DNA of 64,000 nucleotides from Bog-473 sp963840435 (GCA_963840435.1 CAWIYY010000001.1:124001-188000); one strand, 5' to 3'. Counted from the stretch's first letter, positions 42,438 through 50,504 are shown. The notes: generated by a model not told the origin, from the sequence alone. Translations and numbers: made by a program.

Positions 42438-43163
42438 ATGGCGGAAGTGAGGGACACCGGCACAGGCGACGACCTGCACGAGGTGCATGAGCCGCGAGTC
42501 GTCGCCAGCGGCGCAGCGGAGATCGGCAGCGCCCTGGCCGGCGGTGCGGTGGTGGCCGTCCCGGCCGTCGGTGGCTACTGCCTGGCCGTCCAGCTCGACG
42601 CGCCCGGCGCGGAGGCCCGTCTCGAGGCACTGGCCGCCGACCCGGACGGACCGCACTACGCGGTGGGCCAGAGCAGCGACGTGCGGGCCTTGACCTCGGG
42701 CTGGTCCAAAGAGGTCGAGCAGCTCCTCGAGCGTTGCTGGCCAGGACCGGTCGACGTCTTCCTGCCCCGGGCCGCCGGCACCGACGAGGGAGCCGTCCAC
42801 CTCTTCGACCAGGAGGACGAGACCCCGTCGCACTCATGGGCCGTCACCATCGGTATGCCGGACGGCCGTGCCTTGCGTCGCCTGTGCAAGGAGCACGGGC
42901 CGTGGCGGACCGTCCCCCTCAATTTCAACGATGCGTCCGAGGTGGTCCACGCCTTCGACGTCACCGACGTGGCCCTCGTGGTCGACGGCGGCCGGCGCGA
43001 GGGGGAACAGCCGACCCTGGTCGACGCCACCGTCTCTCCGGTGCGCGTGCTCCGCGAGGGCGCATTGCCGTCGAGCTTCATCGACGCCACCATGGCCATG
43101 AGCGCACGGCGCAAGCTGTTCAGCCGCACGCCGCGCCGGGACGAGGAACCGGGCAACCGATAG
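42438..43163 (+). CDS. Divergent YrdC/Sua5-domain protein
   Basis: A 241-residue protein in the position of tsaC (threonylcarbamoyl-AMP synthase) right after prmC. The YrdC outline remains: GSALAGGAVVAVPAVGGYCLAVQLDA for the first strands, EQLLERCWPGPVDVFLP for the conserved WPGP element, and VTIGMPDGRALRRL for the central strand. The residues expected for catalysis are not there: no PTETVYGLG, no Lys-x-Arg (the site reads HYAVGQSSDV), and FNDASEVVHA where TSANxSG should be. The start is ATG 42438 after GAGGAAGAGG. It has 40 extra residues at the C-terminus, basic at the end. It may bind nucleotide or RNA without making the t6A precursor; the real TsaC would then be elsewhere. Confidence 0.7.
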   Translation: MAEVRDTGTGDDLHEVHEPRVVASGAAEIGSALAGGAVVAVPAVGGYCLAVQLDAPGAEARLEALAADPDGPHYAVGQSSDVRALTSGWSKEVEQLLERCWPGPVDVFLPRAAGTDEGAVHLFDQEDETPSHSWAVTIGMPDGRALRRLCKEHGPWRTVPLNFNDASEVVHAFDVTDVALVVDGGRREGEQPTLVDATVSPVRVLREGALPSSFIDATMAMSARRKLFSRTPRRDEEPGNR

Positions 43164-43237
43164 ACGACTCGGTGTCGCCCGTGCGGCGAGGCCGGGTTCC
43201 ATTCGACTTCCGCCGACCCGGGCACCACCATGGCGCT

Positions 43238-44101
43238 GTGCGGATCGGACTCCACGCCCTGGGGATCGGAGCGGGTGCCGATCCGGCGATGATCACTGCC
43301 GTGGCCCGGGCGGCCGAGGAGTGCGGCTTCGCCACGCTGTGGGCCGGCGAACACGTCGTGATGGTGGACCGGTCGGATTCGGTCTACCCCTACGCCGACG
43401 ATGGTCGCATTGCGGTACCGAGCGATGCCGACTGGCTCGACCCGCTGGTGCTCTTCGGGTTCGTGGCCGCCGTCACGTCGCGGCTGCGGCTGGCCACCGG
43501 CGTGCTGTTGCTGCCCGAACACAACCCGGTCATGGTCGCGAAGTCGGTAGCCAGTCTCGACCGCCTCTCGGGCGGGCGCTTCGCCCTCGGAGTCGGCATC
43601 GGATGGTCGGCCGAGGAGTTCGACGCCCTCGGCATCCCCTTTGCCGGCCGGGGCAGGCGGACGGAGGAGTACGTCGAGGCCATGCGGGTCCTCTGGCGTG
43701 ACGACCTGTCGTCCTACGTGGGCCAACATGTCCGCTTCGAGGGCGTGCGTTGCTACCCGAAGCCGATCAGGCGTGGCGTTCCCGTCATCTTCGGGGGCAA
43801 CGGTGACCGGGCGCTCCGCCGTGCGGCGAGGTGTGGCGACGGGTGGTACGGGTTCAACGTTGCGCCAGACCGGCTGGCCGACCGGTTGGACCTGCTCAGG
43901 TCGACCTGCGTGGACGTGGGACGGGACCCACGGGCGCTGGGCATCTCGGTCGCGCTCCGTGACGGCGGACCGGATGACCTGGCGGCTCTGGAGCAGCTCG
44001 GGGTCGACGAGGTGGTGATTGTCGAAGCGCCTCCCGAAGATGCGGACGAGGCCGCCGGCTGGGTACGCGCGCTGGCGGCGCGCTGGGTCGCTGAGGTCTG
44101 A
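43238..44101 (+). CDS. LLM-class F420-dependent oxidoreductase
   Basis: A 287-residue luciferase-like TIM-barrel protein. It starts at GTG 43238 (VRIGLHALGIGAGAD); the frame extends further upstream through the YrdC gene, but with shadow composition. Family features are ECGFATLWAGEHVVM, RLRLATGVLLLPEHNPVMVAKSVASLD, SGGRFALGVGIGWSAEEFDALG, the loop RGRRTEEYVEAMRVLW and GVPVIFGGNGDRALRRAARCGDGWYG. In actinobacteria this sub-type normally uses coenzyme F420, not FMN. It has no membrane or export signal. It follows the YrdC gene by 74 bases and precedes a flavin-reductase-like gene. Substrate unknown. Confidence 0.9.
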   Translation: MRIGLHALGIGAGADPAMITAVARAAEECGFATLWAGEHVVMVDRSDSVYPYADDGRIAVPSDADWLDPLVLFGFVAAVTSRLRLATGVLLLPEHNPVMVAKSVASLDRLSGGRFALGVGIGWSAEEFDALGIPFAGRGRRTEEYVEAMRVLWRDDLSSYVGQHVRFEGVRCYPKPIRRGVPVIFGGNGDRALRRAARCGDGWYGFNVAPDRLADRLDLLRSTCVDVGRDPRALGISVALRDGGPDDLAALEQLGVDEVVIVEAPPEDADEAAGWVRALAARWVAEV

Positions 44102-44153
44102 GCCGGCTTTGGCGCCAACCGGGAACAGCGACGGCTCGCACGCTGTTGTCGAG

Positions 44154-44702
44154 GTGGTGGAGTGTTCGTTGCTGCTCATCACGGGAAGCGTGAGGCGCCA
44201 ATCGACGAACAGCGCGGTCTTGCGGACGGCACGGGCTGATGCCGGGCCAGGCATCGCGTGCACCCTCTACGGCGAGCTGGCCGAGCTTCCTCACTTCAAC
44301 CCGGACGACGATCAGGACGCTCCGCCACCCGCCGTCGCTCGTTTGCGCGACGCCGTGCACGCGGCAGACGCCATCCTCTTCTCGACACCCGAATATGCCG
44401 GGGCGATGCCGGGTGCTCTCAAGAACCTCCTGGAGTGGCTGATCGGCGACGACCACCCGGACTCGGTGTACGAGAAACCGGTGGGCTGGGTCAACTGTTC
44501 CCCCCGGGGTGCGCACCTGGCGTACGAGTCGTTGCGGATCGTCCTCCAGTATGCGCATGCGCACATTGTGGAGGAGGCCTGCGGAGACGTGGCGGTGCAT
44601 GCCTCCTCGGTGGGCGAGGACGGGCTGCTGTCCGACGGTAGGGCACGGACGGAGGTCAATCGCCTGGCGGCGGCACTGGTTGACGCAGCGTGCGGGGAAT
44701 AG
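44154..44702 (+). CDS. NADPH-dependent FMN reductase family protein
   Basis: A flavodoxin-like reductase of about 180 residues. The FMN phosphate loop is LLLITGSVRRQSTNSAVL, the FMN ring site FSTPEYAGAMPGALKNLLEWL, and WVNCSPRGAHLAYESLRIVLQYAHA the dimer helix. The start is uncertain: GTG 44154, GTG 44157 and TTG 44169 are all in frame, and the last fits best with where family members begin, while GTGGAG could serve as its ribosome binding site. A frame from 44019 overlaps the oxidoreductase gene. It may supply reduced flavin or act as a quinone/azo reductase. Confidence 0.85.
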   Translation: MVECSLLLITGSVRRQSTNSAVLRTARADAGPGIACTLYGELAELPHFNPDDDQDAPPPAVARLRDAVHAADAILFSTPEYAGAMPGALKNLLEWLIGDDHPDSVYEKPVGWVNCSPRGAHLAYESLRIVLQYAHAHIVEEACGDVAVHASSVGEDGLLSDGRARTEVNRLAAALVDAACGE

Positions 44703-44847
44703 GCGTGCCACGAGAGATCGGGCCCTTGAAGGTCCCGGCGGCTCCGCAGTGTCCATGGCCAGAGTCAGGTGCGTGAGACGCTCGACCACGCGACGGTGCG
44801 CTCTGTCGAGCCGATCCCGCAGCGGTGAGCGGGGAACGTGATCGCCA

Positions 44848-45318
44848 TCAACACGCCAGCGCCCTGAGGAACGACGCCACCTCCGAGGAGGTCCGGAGGT
44901 GGAGCACGGTGCAGGTCAAGGTGGGATCGGCCAAGACGGCTGCCGTTTCGCGCCGGCCGTGGGTGGGGTAGCGCCAGATCCAGCGCCAACATTCCACGAG
45001 CGGCGACGGATTGCCCTTCGTCTTCCGTCGCGTGACCCGAGCAAGGCAGGTGTGTCGCGGCAGGTCGAGCCAGATCACGGCCTCGGCGGCCCGGAAGCGG
45101 GCCTCAGCCACGGCCCGGTAGTCCCCGGCCATGATCCAGTGATCACCGCCGATCAATTCCTGGTGGGTGTGGATCCACTCCTCCTCGGTCGGGCGCGGTA
45201 TGGCGGGCCAGTAGAAGTCGTCGAGGTCGACGACCGGCAGGCCGAGCAACGGAGCGAGGCGCCGGGCCAGTGTCGTCTTGCCCGAGGCGACCGGCCCCAC
45301 GATGGCGATGCGGTCCAC
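44848..45318 (-). CDS. P-loop kinase-like protein (topology-modulation / AAA_17 type)
   Basis: A 156-residue P-loop protein with Walker A in RIAIVGPVASGKTTLARRLA, the adenylate-kinase-like LPVVDLDDFYW and EAVIWLDLPRHTCLARVTRR, where an Arg-rich lid follows. Proteins of this sort are annotated as DNA topology modulation protein FlaR-like or as adenylate-kinase-related; biochemical roles are poorly known. It follows the methyltransferase gene by three bases on the same strand, so the two form an operon. Soluble and cytoplasmic. Confidence 0.8.
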   Translation of the reverse strand: MDRIAIVGPVASGKTTLARRLAPLLGLPVVDLDDFYWPAIPRPTEEEWIHTHQELIGGDHWIMAGDYRAVAEARFRAAEAVIWLDLPRHTCLARVTRRKTKGNPSPLVECWRWIWRYPTHGRRETAAVLADPTLTCTVLHLRTSSEVASFLRALAC

Positions 45319-45321
45319 CGA

Positions 45322-45936
45322 TCAGGCGGGGGAAGCCACACCCTCGTAGAAGTAGGAGAACGACTTGGGCCCCTTCCCGTAGAAGGTGTTGAGCTCGTCG
45401 AAGGAGAAGCCGGCACCCTCGATCAGCGAGTCGATCGGGCGGTTCAGGTTGCAGCCACCGGCCAGCCTGTTCTCTATCGGGTTGAGGCGGTCCTGCCACT
45501 TCTTCACCTTGGCGTCGGGTGCCAAGCCGTGTTCGATGAAATGCATCTGGCCGCCCGGTCGAAGCACCCGGCGCATCTCAGTGAGCGCGGTCTCGACGTC
45601 GGGGATCGTGCACATCGTCCACGTGATGAGGACGTGGTCGATGCTGGCCGACTCGACCGGCAGGTGCTCGCCGTCGAGGCCTACGAACGTGATCGGGACC
45701 CGGCTGGCCGCAATCCGTTTGGCTGCCAGCTTGCGCCCGACCATGGCGGGATCGACCGCCTGGACCCGGGCCACCGCCGCCGGGTAGTAGGGGACGTTGA
45801 GGCCGGAGCCGAAGCCGACCTCGAGCACTTCGCCCGAGAGGCCCGACGCCACCTGGCGCCGCAGCTCGCCCACCGCCTTCGTGCCCAACATGACGTCGAT
45901 GAGCCGGGGCACGACCTGCTCTTCGTAGTAGCTCAC
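45322..45936 (-). CDS. Class I SAM-dependent methyltransferase
   Basis: A 204-residue methyltransferase of the UbiE/Methyltransf_11 type. Motif I is GEVLEVGFGSGLNVPYYP, the acidic ribose-binding residue is in VQAVDPAMVGR, motif II region HVLITWTMCTIPDVETALTEMRRVLRPGGQMHFIEHG. The start is GTG 45936, seven bases after CAGACT, so it may be leaderless. It is first of a two-gene operon with the P-loop protein. Small-molecule or lipid substrates are typical; the exact target is unknown. Confidence 0.87.
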   Translation of the reverse strand: MSYYEEQVVPRLIDVMLGTKAVGELRRQVASGLSGEVLEVGFGSGLNVPYYPAAVARVQAVDPAMVGRKLAAKRIAASRVPITFVGLDGEHLPVESASIDHVLITWTMCTIPDVETALTEMRRVLRPGGQMHFIEHGLAPDAKVKKWQDRLNPIENRLAGGCNLNRPIDSLIEGAGFSFDELNTFYGKGPKSFSYFYEGVASPA

Positions 45937-46012
45937 GCCCCGCAGTCTGCTCTTCTCAGGGCGATGCCGCCATCGCGACGGCGTGGCGGCGTCCCCTTTG
46001 TGGCGGGTGTCC

Positions 46013-47062
46013 TCAGGACGCGGTCGTCACCCGCTCGACTGCGGGCAACGTGCTCACCGAGCGCTTGGCCTCCCAATGCGTGCGGCCCAACGCGGCGAAG
46101 TGCGCCGGCCGCTCGGTCAGCGCGTAGGTGGCCAGCCACAGGCGCTTCAGGTGGCGCTTGTAGCCATGGGCGACGTCGTCCTCGTAGGCCGTGCGGCCAT
46201 GGAGCACGTGGTAGTTGTTGATGAACTGCATCTCGCCCGGCTGGAGGTCCATGTAGACGTTGAAGTCCGGGTCGTTGGCCATCGCCGAGACGGTGGCGAT
46301 GGCCGTGCGGGCGTCGGCGCTCAGCCGGGGCGCGTCGGCGTGGCGCTGCGAGGCCAGGATGTACTGGGGGATGAAGCGCACGAAGAGGCGCTCGGCATGC
46401 TCGGTGAAGGCCGGGATGGCGTAGAAGGCGCTCGTGCCCTTGGCCTGCTCGCCCCGGGCGTCGTAGGGCATCGGCTCGTAAAGGGCGGCGGCCAGGTCGG
46501 GATGCTCGCGCACGAGCTGGTTGTGAATGGCCACCGCATTGGCCACGCACGAGAGGCCGCCGGAGCGCGCCGTGCGCAGGCAGAGCAGGCCGACCAGGTC
46601 CGACCCGTCGGTGTGGTAGTCGAGCGCGATGCCGCCGAGCTCGTTGCCGCGCACGGTCGGGTCGTCGATGGTCTTGCCCTGGTCCGTCACGTCGCCCAGG
46701 ACGTGGCCGTGCTTGTTCTGGGCCCACGGCTGCCCGAGGTGCAGGCCGATGCCCCAGTAGAGGAGGGTCAGGTCGTCGTCGCCGTAGCGGTCGACGTCGA
46801 GTGTGGCGATGCGCATGAAGCCGCGCCCGTCGAGCAGCGTGTCGACCACGCCCTGGAGCTTGTCGGCCAGCGCACCGAGCGGGAAGTCGTCTTTCCCGAG
46901 GTCCAGCGGATCCGTGCTCTTGGCCTTGGCTGCGGCCAGCGCGCCGTCCAGCTCGTCGTGGTCCTCCCGGGTCAGGCGGAGCGTCCATGACTCGGGCTCG
47001 GCCACGTCCGCGGCGCGCCACTCAGCCGCAGGCTCGAGTTCGTGCAATGTCGTCGTGTGCAT
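46013..47062 (-). CDS. TauD/TfdA-like Fe(II)/2-oxoglutarate dioxygenase
   Basis: A 349-residue oxygenase with a double-stranded beta-helix core. The iron ligands are visible as the His-x-Asp pair in ALDYHTDGSD near 150 and the distal His in NYHVLHGRTAYED, with the 2-oxoglutarate Arg shortly after. PYDARGEQAKGTSAFYAIPAF and GEMQFINNYH are family-like. AGGAGGAG precedes the ATG. Its start is 17 bases after the stop of the amidohydrolase, so both are probably one transcript controlled from the palindrome at 48842-48863. It may hydroxylate an amino-acid-like product or precursor of the amidohydrolase; that link is inference. Confidence 0.87.
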   Translation of the reverse strand: MHTTTLHELEPAAEWRAADVAEPESWTLRLTREDHDELDGALAAAKAKSTDPLDLGKDDFPLGALADKLQGVVDTLLDGRGFMRIATLDVDRYGDDDLTLLYWGIGLHLGQPWAQNKHGHVLGDVTDQGKTIDDPTVRGNELGGIALDYHTDGSDLVGLLCLRTARSGGLSCVANAVAIHNQLVREHPDLAAALYEPMPYDARGEQAKGTSAFYAIPAFTEHAERLFVRFIPQYILASQRHADAPRLSADARTAIATVSAMANDPDFNVYMDLQPGEMQFINNYHVLHGRTAYEDDVAHGYKRHLKRLWLATYALTERPAHFAALGRTHWEAKRSVSTLPAVERVTTAS

Positions 47063-47078
47063 CGGTTCTCCTCCTGAC

Positions 47079-48806
47079 TCACGCCGCGGCAGTGTCGCGC
47101 CCGCCGCGGACGAGACGGCCGGGCAACGCGCCCGTCGCCTCTCCGTCTACATACGTGATGGCGCCGGACACCACCGTGGCCCGGTAGCCGCGGGCACCTT
47201 GGAGCAGGCGCTTGCCGCCGGCCGGCAGGTCGTAGCCCATGACCGGTGCCTCGCAGGACAGGTGGTCGAAGTCGATGACGTTGAGGTCGGCCTTCATGCC
47301 GCGGGCGACGACGCCCCGATCACGCAAACCGACAGTCCGCGCCGTGCTGCTGGTGAGCCGCTCGACCACCCGGCCGACGGGCAGGCGCCCGTGCGAGCGA
47401 TCCCGGGCCCAGTGCGAGAGGAAGTACGTCGGGAAGCTGGCGTCGGCGATGAGCCCGACGTGGGCACCGCCGTCACCGAGGCCGAACACGGTGTCGGGGT
47501 GGGCCAGCATCTCGCCGCAGGCGTCGAGGTTGCCTTCCGCGTAGTTCAGGAACGGCGTGTAGAGGAAGTTCCTCCCGTCGTTCTCGCTCAGCAGGTCGAG
47601 GGCCAGCGCCGCCGGCTCCATGCGCCGCGCCGCGGCCATCCGCGCGATGCTCCGCTCCGGCGCCGGCTCGTAGTCGGGAATCTCGCCCAACGGGTACAGG
47701 TTCGTGAAGTCGGCGAAGCGTCGCCGGCCGCCGCTCCCACCGTCGCCCTCGGCAGGGATCTGGTCCAGCAGCCGGGTACGCAACTCGGGATCGCGCAACG
47801 CGTGGGCCTGCTGCTCGAGCGGAAGCCCCGAGAGCTCAGCGAAGGCCGGCAAGGCCAGGAACGGGTGGTACGTCGACTGCAGGCCCATCAGCACCCCGAC
47901 GGCGCGCGGCGCCACCTGGGCCCGGATGGGCAGTCCGTCGGCCACCGCCTCCTCGATCCGGTGCAGGAGATCGCGCCAGGCGTTGGGCTGGCGGCTGTTC
48001 TGGGCCAGCGAGAGCGACAGCGGCCGGCCCGAACGCTGCACGATCTGGCGTACCAGTTCGAACTCGCTGTCGGCGTCGGGATAGAAGTCAGAGATGAGCT
48101 CGATCACCCCGTGTCCCGCGTCGGCCACGCCGAGCGCGATCGCCTCGAGTTCATCGGCCCGGGCGCGCAGCGAGGGGGTGGGGTCGCCTGTCGCCGTGCG
48201 GTGGTTCAATGTGCGCGACGTCGAGAAGCCGATCGCACCAGCGCGGAGTGCTTCCGTGGCCAGGGCACGCATGGCTGCCGTGTCCTCCTGCGTCGCATCC
48301 TCGAGGCGAGCGGCCCGTTCACCCATGACGTAGAGGCGCAGGGCGCCGTGGGGAAGCTGCGCACACAGGTCGATGTCGTGGGGCCGCGCTTCGACGGCGT
48401 CGAGGTACTCGCCGAACGATTCCCAGTTCCACTCGATGCCCTCGTCGAGCACAGCGCCGGGAATGTCCTCGACACCTTCCATGAGCGAGATCAGGCGGTC
48501 GTGCGCGTCGGGCCGGACCGGTGCGAAGCCCACGCCGCAGTTGCCCATGACGGCGGTCGTCACGCCGTGCCAGCTCGACGGCGTCATGCGGGCGTCCCAG
48601 GTGGCCTGCCCGTCGTAGTGCGTGTGGATGTCGACGAACCCGGGAGTGACCAAGAACCCGTCGGCCTGAATCTCCTCCCGGCCTCGCTCGGCCACGGCGC
48701 CCACCGCGGTGATGGTGGTGCCGTCCACGGCCACGTCCGCCGGCATGGGCTCGCCGCCCAGCCCGTCAGCCACGTGTCCGCCCCTGATGACCAGATCGTG
48801 TGGCAC
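47079..48806 (-). CDS. D-aminoacylase-type amidohydrolase
   Basis: A 575-residue metal-dependent hydrolase of the N-acyl-D-amino-acid deacylase group. The N-terminus DLVIRGGHVADGLGG is characteristic; the metal site begins with His61 and His63 in TPGFVDIHTHYDGQATWD. MGNCGVGFAPVRPD matches the Cys-containing metal-ligand motif of D-aminoacylases. VFGLGDGGAHVGLIADASFP carries the catalytic Asp region, and ARGMKADLNVIDFD the closing beta sandwich. The start is GTG 48806, with GGAGG only two bases away. It would release D-amino acids or related compounds from N-acyl precursors. The MarR gene upstream and the dyad at its promoter suggest substrate-induced expression. Confidence 0.9.
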   Translation of the reverse strand: MPHDLVIRGGHVADGLGGEPMPADVAVDGTTITAVGAVAERGREEIQADGFLVTPGFVDIHTHYDGQATWDARMTPSSWHGVTTAVMGNCGVGFAPVRPDAHDRLISLMEGVEDIPGAVLDEGIEWNWESFGEYLDAVEARPHDIDLCAQLPHGALRLYVMGERAARLEDATQEDTAAMRALATEALRAGAIGFSTSRTLNHRTATGDPTPSLRARADELEAIALGVADAGHGVIELISDFYPDADSEFELVRQIVQRSGRPLSLSLAQNSRQPNAWRDLLHRIEEAVADGLPIRAQVAPRAVGVLMGLQSTYHPFLALPAFAELSGLPLEQQAHALRDPELRTRLLDQIPAEGDGGSGGRRRFADFTNLYPLGEIPDYEPAPERSIARMAAARRMEPAALALDLLSENDGRNFLYTPFLNYAEGNLDACGEMLAHPDTVFGLGDGGAHVGLIADASFPTYFLSHWARDRSHGRLPVGRVVERLTSSTARTVGLRDRGVVARGMKADLNVIDFDHLSCEAPVMGYDLPAGGKRLLQGARGYRATVVSGAITYVDGEATGALPGRLVRGGRDTAAA

Positions 48807-48841
48807 GTCCTCCAGCCCCTTTCCCGTCTGTGCTCGACGAG

Positions 48842-48863
48842 ATAGTTAGATCAATCGAACTAT
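48842..48863. promoter_or_regulatory. MarR-type palindromic operator
   Basis: A 22-bp dyad with half-sites ATAGTT-n-GAT and ATC-n-AACTAT; 18 of 22 positions are symmetric. It lies 36 bases before the amidohydrolase start and just past the MarR gene, in an AT-rich patch that should hold the -10 region. Size and sequence style are typical of MarR-family operators. Binding by the adjacent MarR is inferred. Confidence 0.65.
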
Positions 48864-48895
48864 ATCCGTTTCCCGGTGCCTTGGCAAGGCCTCTC

Positions 48896-49351
48896 TCACC
48901 GATCGGAGTCGAAGACGCCCCCCAGGCGCTCCTCACGGGTGCTGCGGTGCGCGGCCTGGAGGTCGGTGAAGAATTGGCGGACCTCGGCCCGGTCGGTGCC
49001 CGGCAGCAGCTCCTCCATGCGTCGGGCCAGCTCGGTTTCGAAGCGCAGCAGGCGCCGCCTGCCTTCCTCGGTCAGTTCCACCCGGGTCACCCGGCCGTCG
49101 CCAGCCTCGTCCACGGCGTCGGCCACCCAGCCCTGCTGGCGAAGCCCGTTGATCATGGCCGAGACGGTGGGCTTGGTCACCGCATTGGCTGCGGCCACCT
49201 CGCCGGCTCGCCGCGAGCCGCCGAGGAGGTAGAGCAGCGTTCGGTACTGCGCCATGCTCAGGTCGCCCTTGCGAGCCACCTGCTCGAACTCGCGGTAGAG
49301 CGAGACCACGAGACGCACACCGTGGACGGGGTCCGCTGCGCTCTCGGCCAT
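48896..49351 (-). CDS. MarR family transcriptional regulator
   Basis: A 151-residue winged-helix regulator. The N-terminal dimer helix (GVRLVVSLYREFEQVARK) precedes LSMAQYRTLLYLLGGS, the recognition helix is in AANAVTKPTVSAMINGLRQQGWV, the wing in DAGDGRVTRVELTEEGRRRLL, and a long C-terminal helix ends at 151. I start at ATG 49351; the frame extends to 49579 only as a shadow of the divergent exported protein. It faces that gene across a 64-base promoter region and precedes the amidohydrolase-dioxygenase pair on its own strand, so it probably represses the latter through the dyad at 48842-48863 and may also affect the former. Confidence 0.92.
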   Translation of the reverse strand: MAESAADPVHGVRLVVSLYREFEQVARKGDLSMAQYRTLLYLLGGSRRAGEVAAANAVTKPTVSAMINGLRQQGWVADAVDEAGDGRVTRVELTEEGRRRLLRFETELARRMEELLPGTDRAEVRQFFTDLQAAHRSTREERLGGVFDSDR

Positions 49352-49379
49352 GGTCGCATGGTACGGCCCGCCGCCAACC

Positions 49380-49408
49380 TTGACGGGGTGCCGGTACCGG
49401 CGCATAGT
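49380..49408 (+). promoter_or_regulatory. Promoter of the exported-protein gene
   Basis: TTGACG (49380-49385) and CATAGT (49403-49408) are 17 bases apart. The GTG at 49416 follows the -10 by seven bases, so the mRNA should start at the start codon. The spacer contains a perfect 12-bp palindrome at 49390-49401. Confidence 0.55.
49390..49401. promoter_or_regulatory. 12-bp palindrome inside promoter spacer
   Basis: GCCGGTACCGGC is an exact palindrome placed between the -35 and -10 boxes of the leaderless promoter. A protein bound here would block RNA polymerase. It differs from the dyad at 48842-48863, so a second regulator, or none, may use it. Confidence 0.4.
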
Positions 49409-49415
49409 AATTTTT

Positions 49416-50504
49416 GTGCACGCGCGGTTGCGTACCCGGGCGTCAACCACCCTGGGTACGGTGGCTGCCGCCCTTCTCCTCTGGCTGACCGTCCCACTCG
49501 TTGCCGGCGCTGCGTTCGCACCCGCCTCCGCCGCCGCCTCACCACGCACCTCGGTCGCCTGCTCGACCACGACGCCCATCAGTTACGGCGTCGACGCACT
49601 TGCCGGTTCCATCTCCAGTCCAGGGGCTGACGCCTGCTTCACGTTCACGACCGCGCCCGGTGACGTCGCCTGGCTGAACATGACTGCCACGTCGGGCAGC
49701 CTGGGGCTCTTCTTCGACTTCTTTCGGCCCGGTCCCATCTCGACCTGTGCCGGCCCCTACGGGGGCGCGACCGAATGTGCGGTGCCGTCGGGGGGATCCG
49801 GCACGTGGACACTCCAGGTCTCGGACTCGTCGGGAACGCACACCGGGAGCTTCCGCCTGTCGCTCCAGAGGCTCGACGGTGGCGTGGGGTGTTCGACCGT
49901 CAAGTACGGCCACACGGTCGAGGGCAAGATCGCCAAGAAGGCCTCGTTCGCCTGCTTCACGTTCACGGCGAAGCCGGGCGACTCCCTCTTCGCCCGGAGC
50001 ACCGGGACGTCGGGCAGCCTCACCATCCCGTCGGCTCTCGAGGCATCGCCCGCCGGGTCGGTGCAGTGTCTTGCCAACGGCCCGCTCGAGTGCCCACTGG
50101 CGGCGGGCGGATCGCAGACGCTCGTCTTGTACTCCGAGTCCGGTGTGGCCACGGGCTCGTTGGTGCTGTACATCCAGCGCATGACCGCACCGAAGCACTG
50201 CACGGCGGTGACCGCGGGTGGCGCCAAGGTCAGCGGTTCGGTGCCCGGCGCCGGTGACGTGGCCTGCTTCGAGTTCTCCGGGAAGTCGGGTCAGACGGAC
50301 GCGGCCACGCTCACCTCCTTGACCGGAACGCTTGCCCCGCTGATCGACTTCTTCCGGCCGGCGGGGACGTCAGCCTGCGCGTCGCCGGCCGACGCCGTGA
50401 CGTGCGCCTTGGACAGCACGGGGACCTGGACCGTGCTCGTCGACGACGACAGCGGGTCGGGACTGGGCACCGGCACCTTCTCCTTCGCCCTCACGAAGAC
50501 CTGA
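49416..50504 (+). CDS. Exported protein with three PPC-like repeats
   Basis: A 362-residue secreted protein. The signal peptide is at about 1-45 (LGTVAAALLLWLTVPLVAGAAFAPASA). The mature part has three tandem beta-rich units of about 100 residues. Each begins with a Cys and then shows a Gly-x-Ile/Val turn, ACFTFTTAPGDVAWLNMTATSGSL, ACFTFTAKPGDSLFARSTGTSGSL or ACFEFSGKSGQTDAATLTSLTGTL, an FxP strand, a second Cys pair and a Trp-bearing strand. This resembles bacterial pre-peptidase C-terminal (PPC) domains, which usually hang on proteases, but no enzyme is attached. GTG 49416 fits the leaderless promoter just upstream; ATG 49350 would remove that promoter. It resembles the truncated protein at 1-266. 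Confidence 0.8.
   Translation: MHARLRTRASTTLGTVAAALLLWLTVPLVAGAAFAPASAAASPRTSVACSTTTPISYGVDALAGSISSPGADACFTFTTAPGDVAWLNMTATSGSLGLFFDFFRPGPISTCAGPYGGATECAVPSGGSGTWTLQVSDSSGTHTGSFRLSLQRLDGGVGCSTVKYGHTVEGKIAKKASFACFTFTAKPGDSLFARSTGTSGSLTIPSALEASPAGSVQCLANGPLECPLAAGGSQTLVLYSESGVATGSLVLYIQRMTAPKHCTAVTAGGAKVSGSVPGAGDVACFEFSGKSGQTDAATLTSLTGTLAPLIDFFRPAGTSACASPADAVTCALDSTGTWTVLVDDDSGSGLGTGTFSFALTKT

Noticed and set aside
49350..49415. ATG 49350 as start of the exported repeat protein
   Set aside because: The extra 22 residues would translate the promoter and precede the signal peptide with an odd leader; GTG 49416 matches the promoter spacing.
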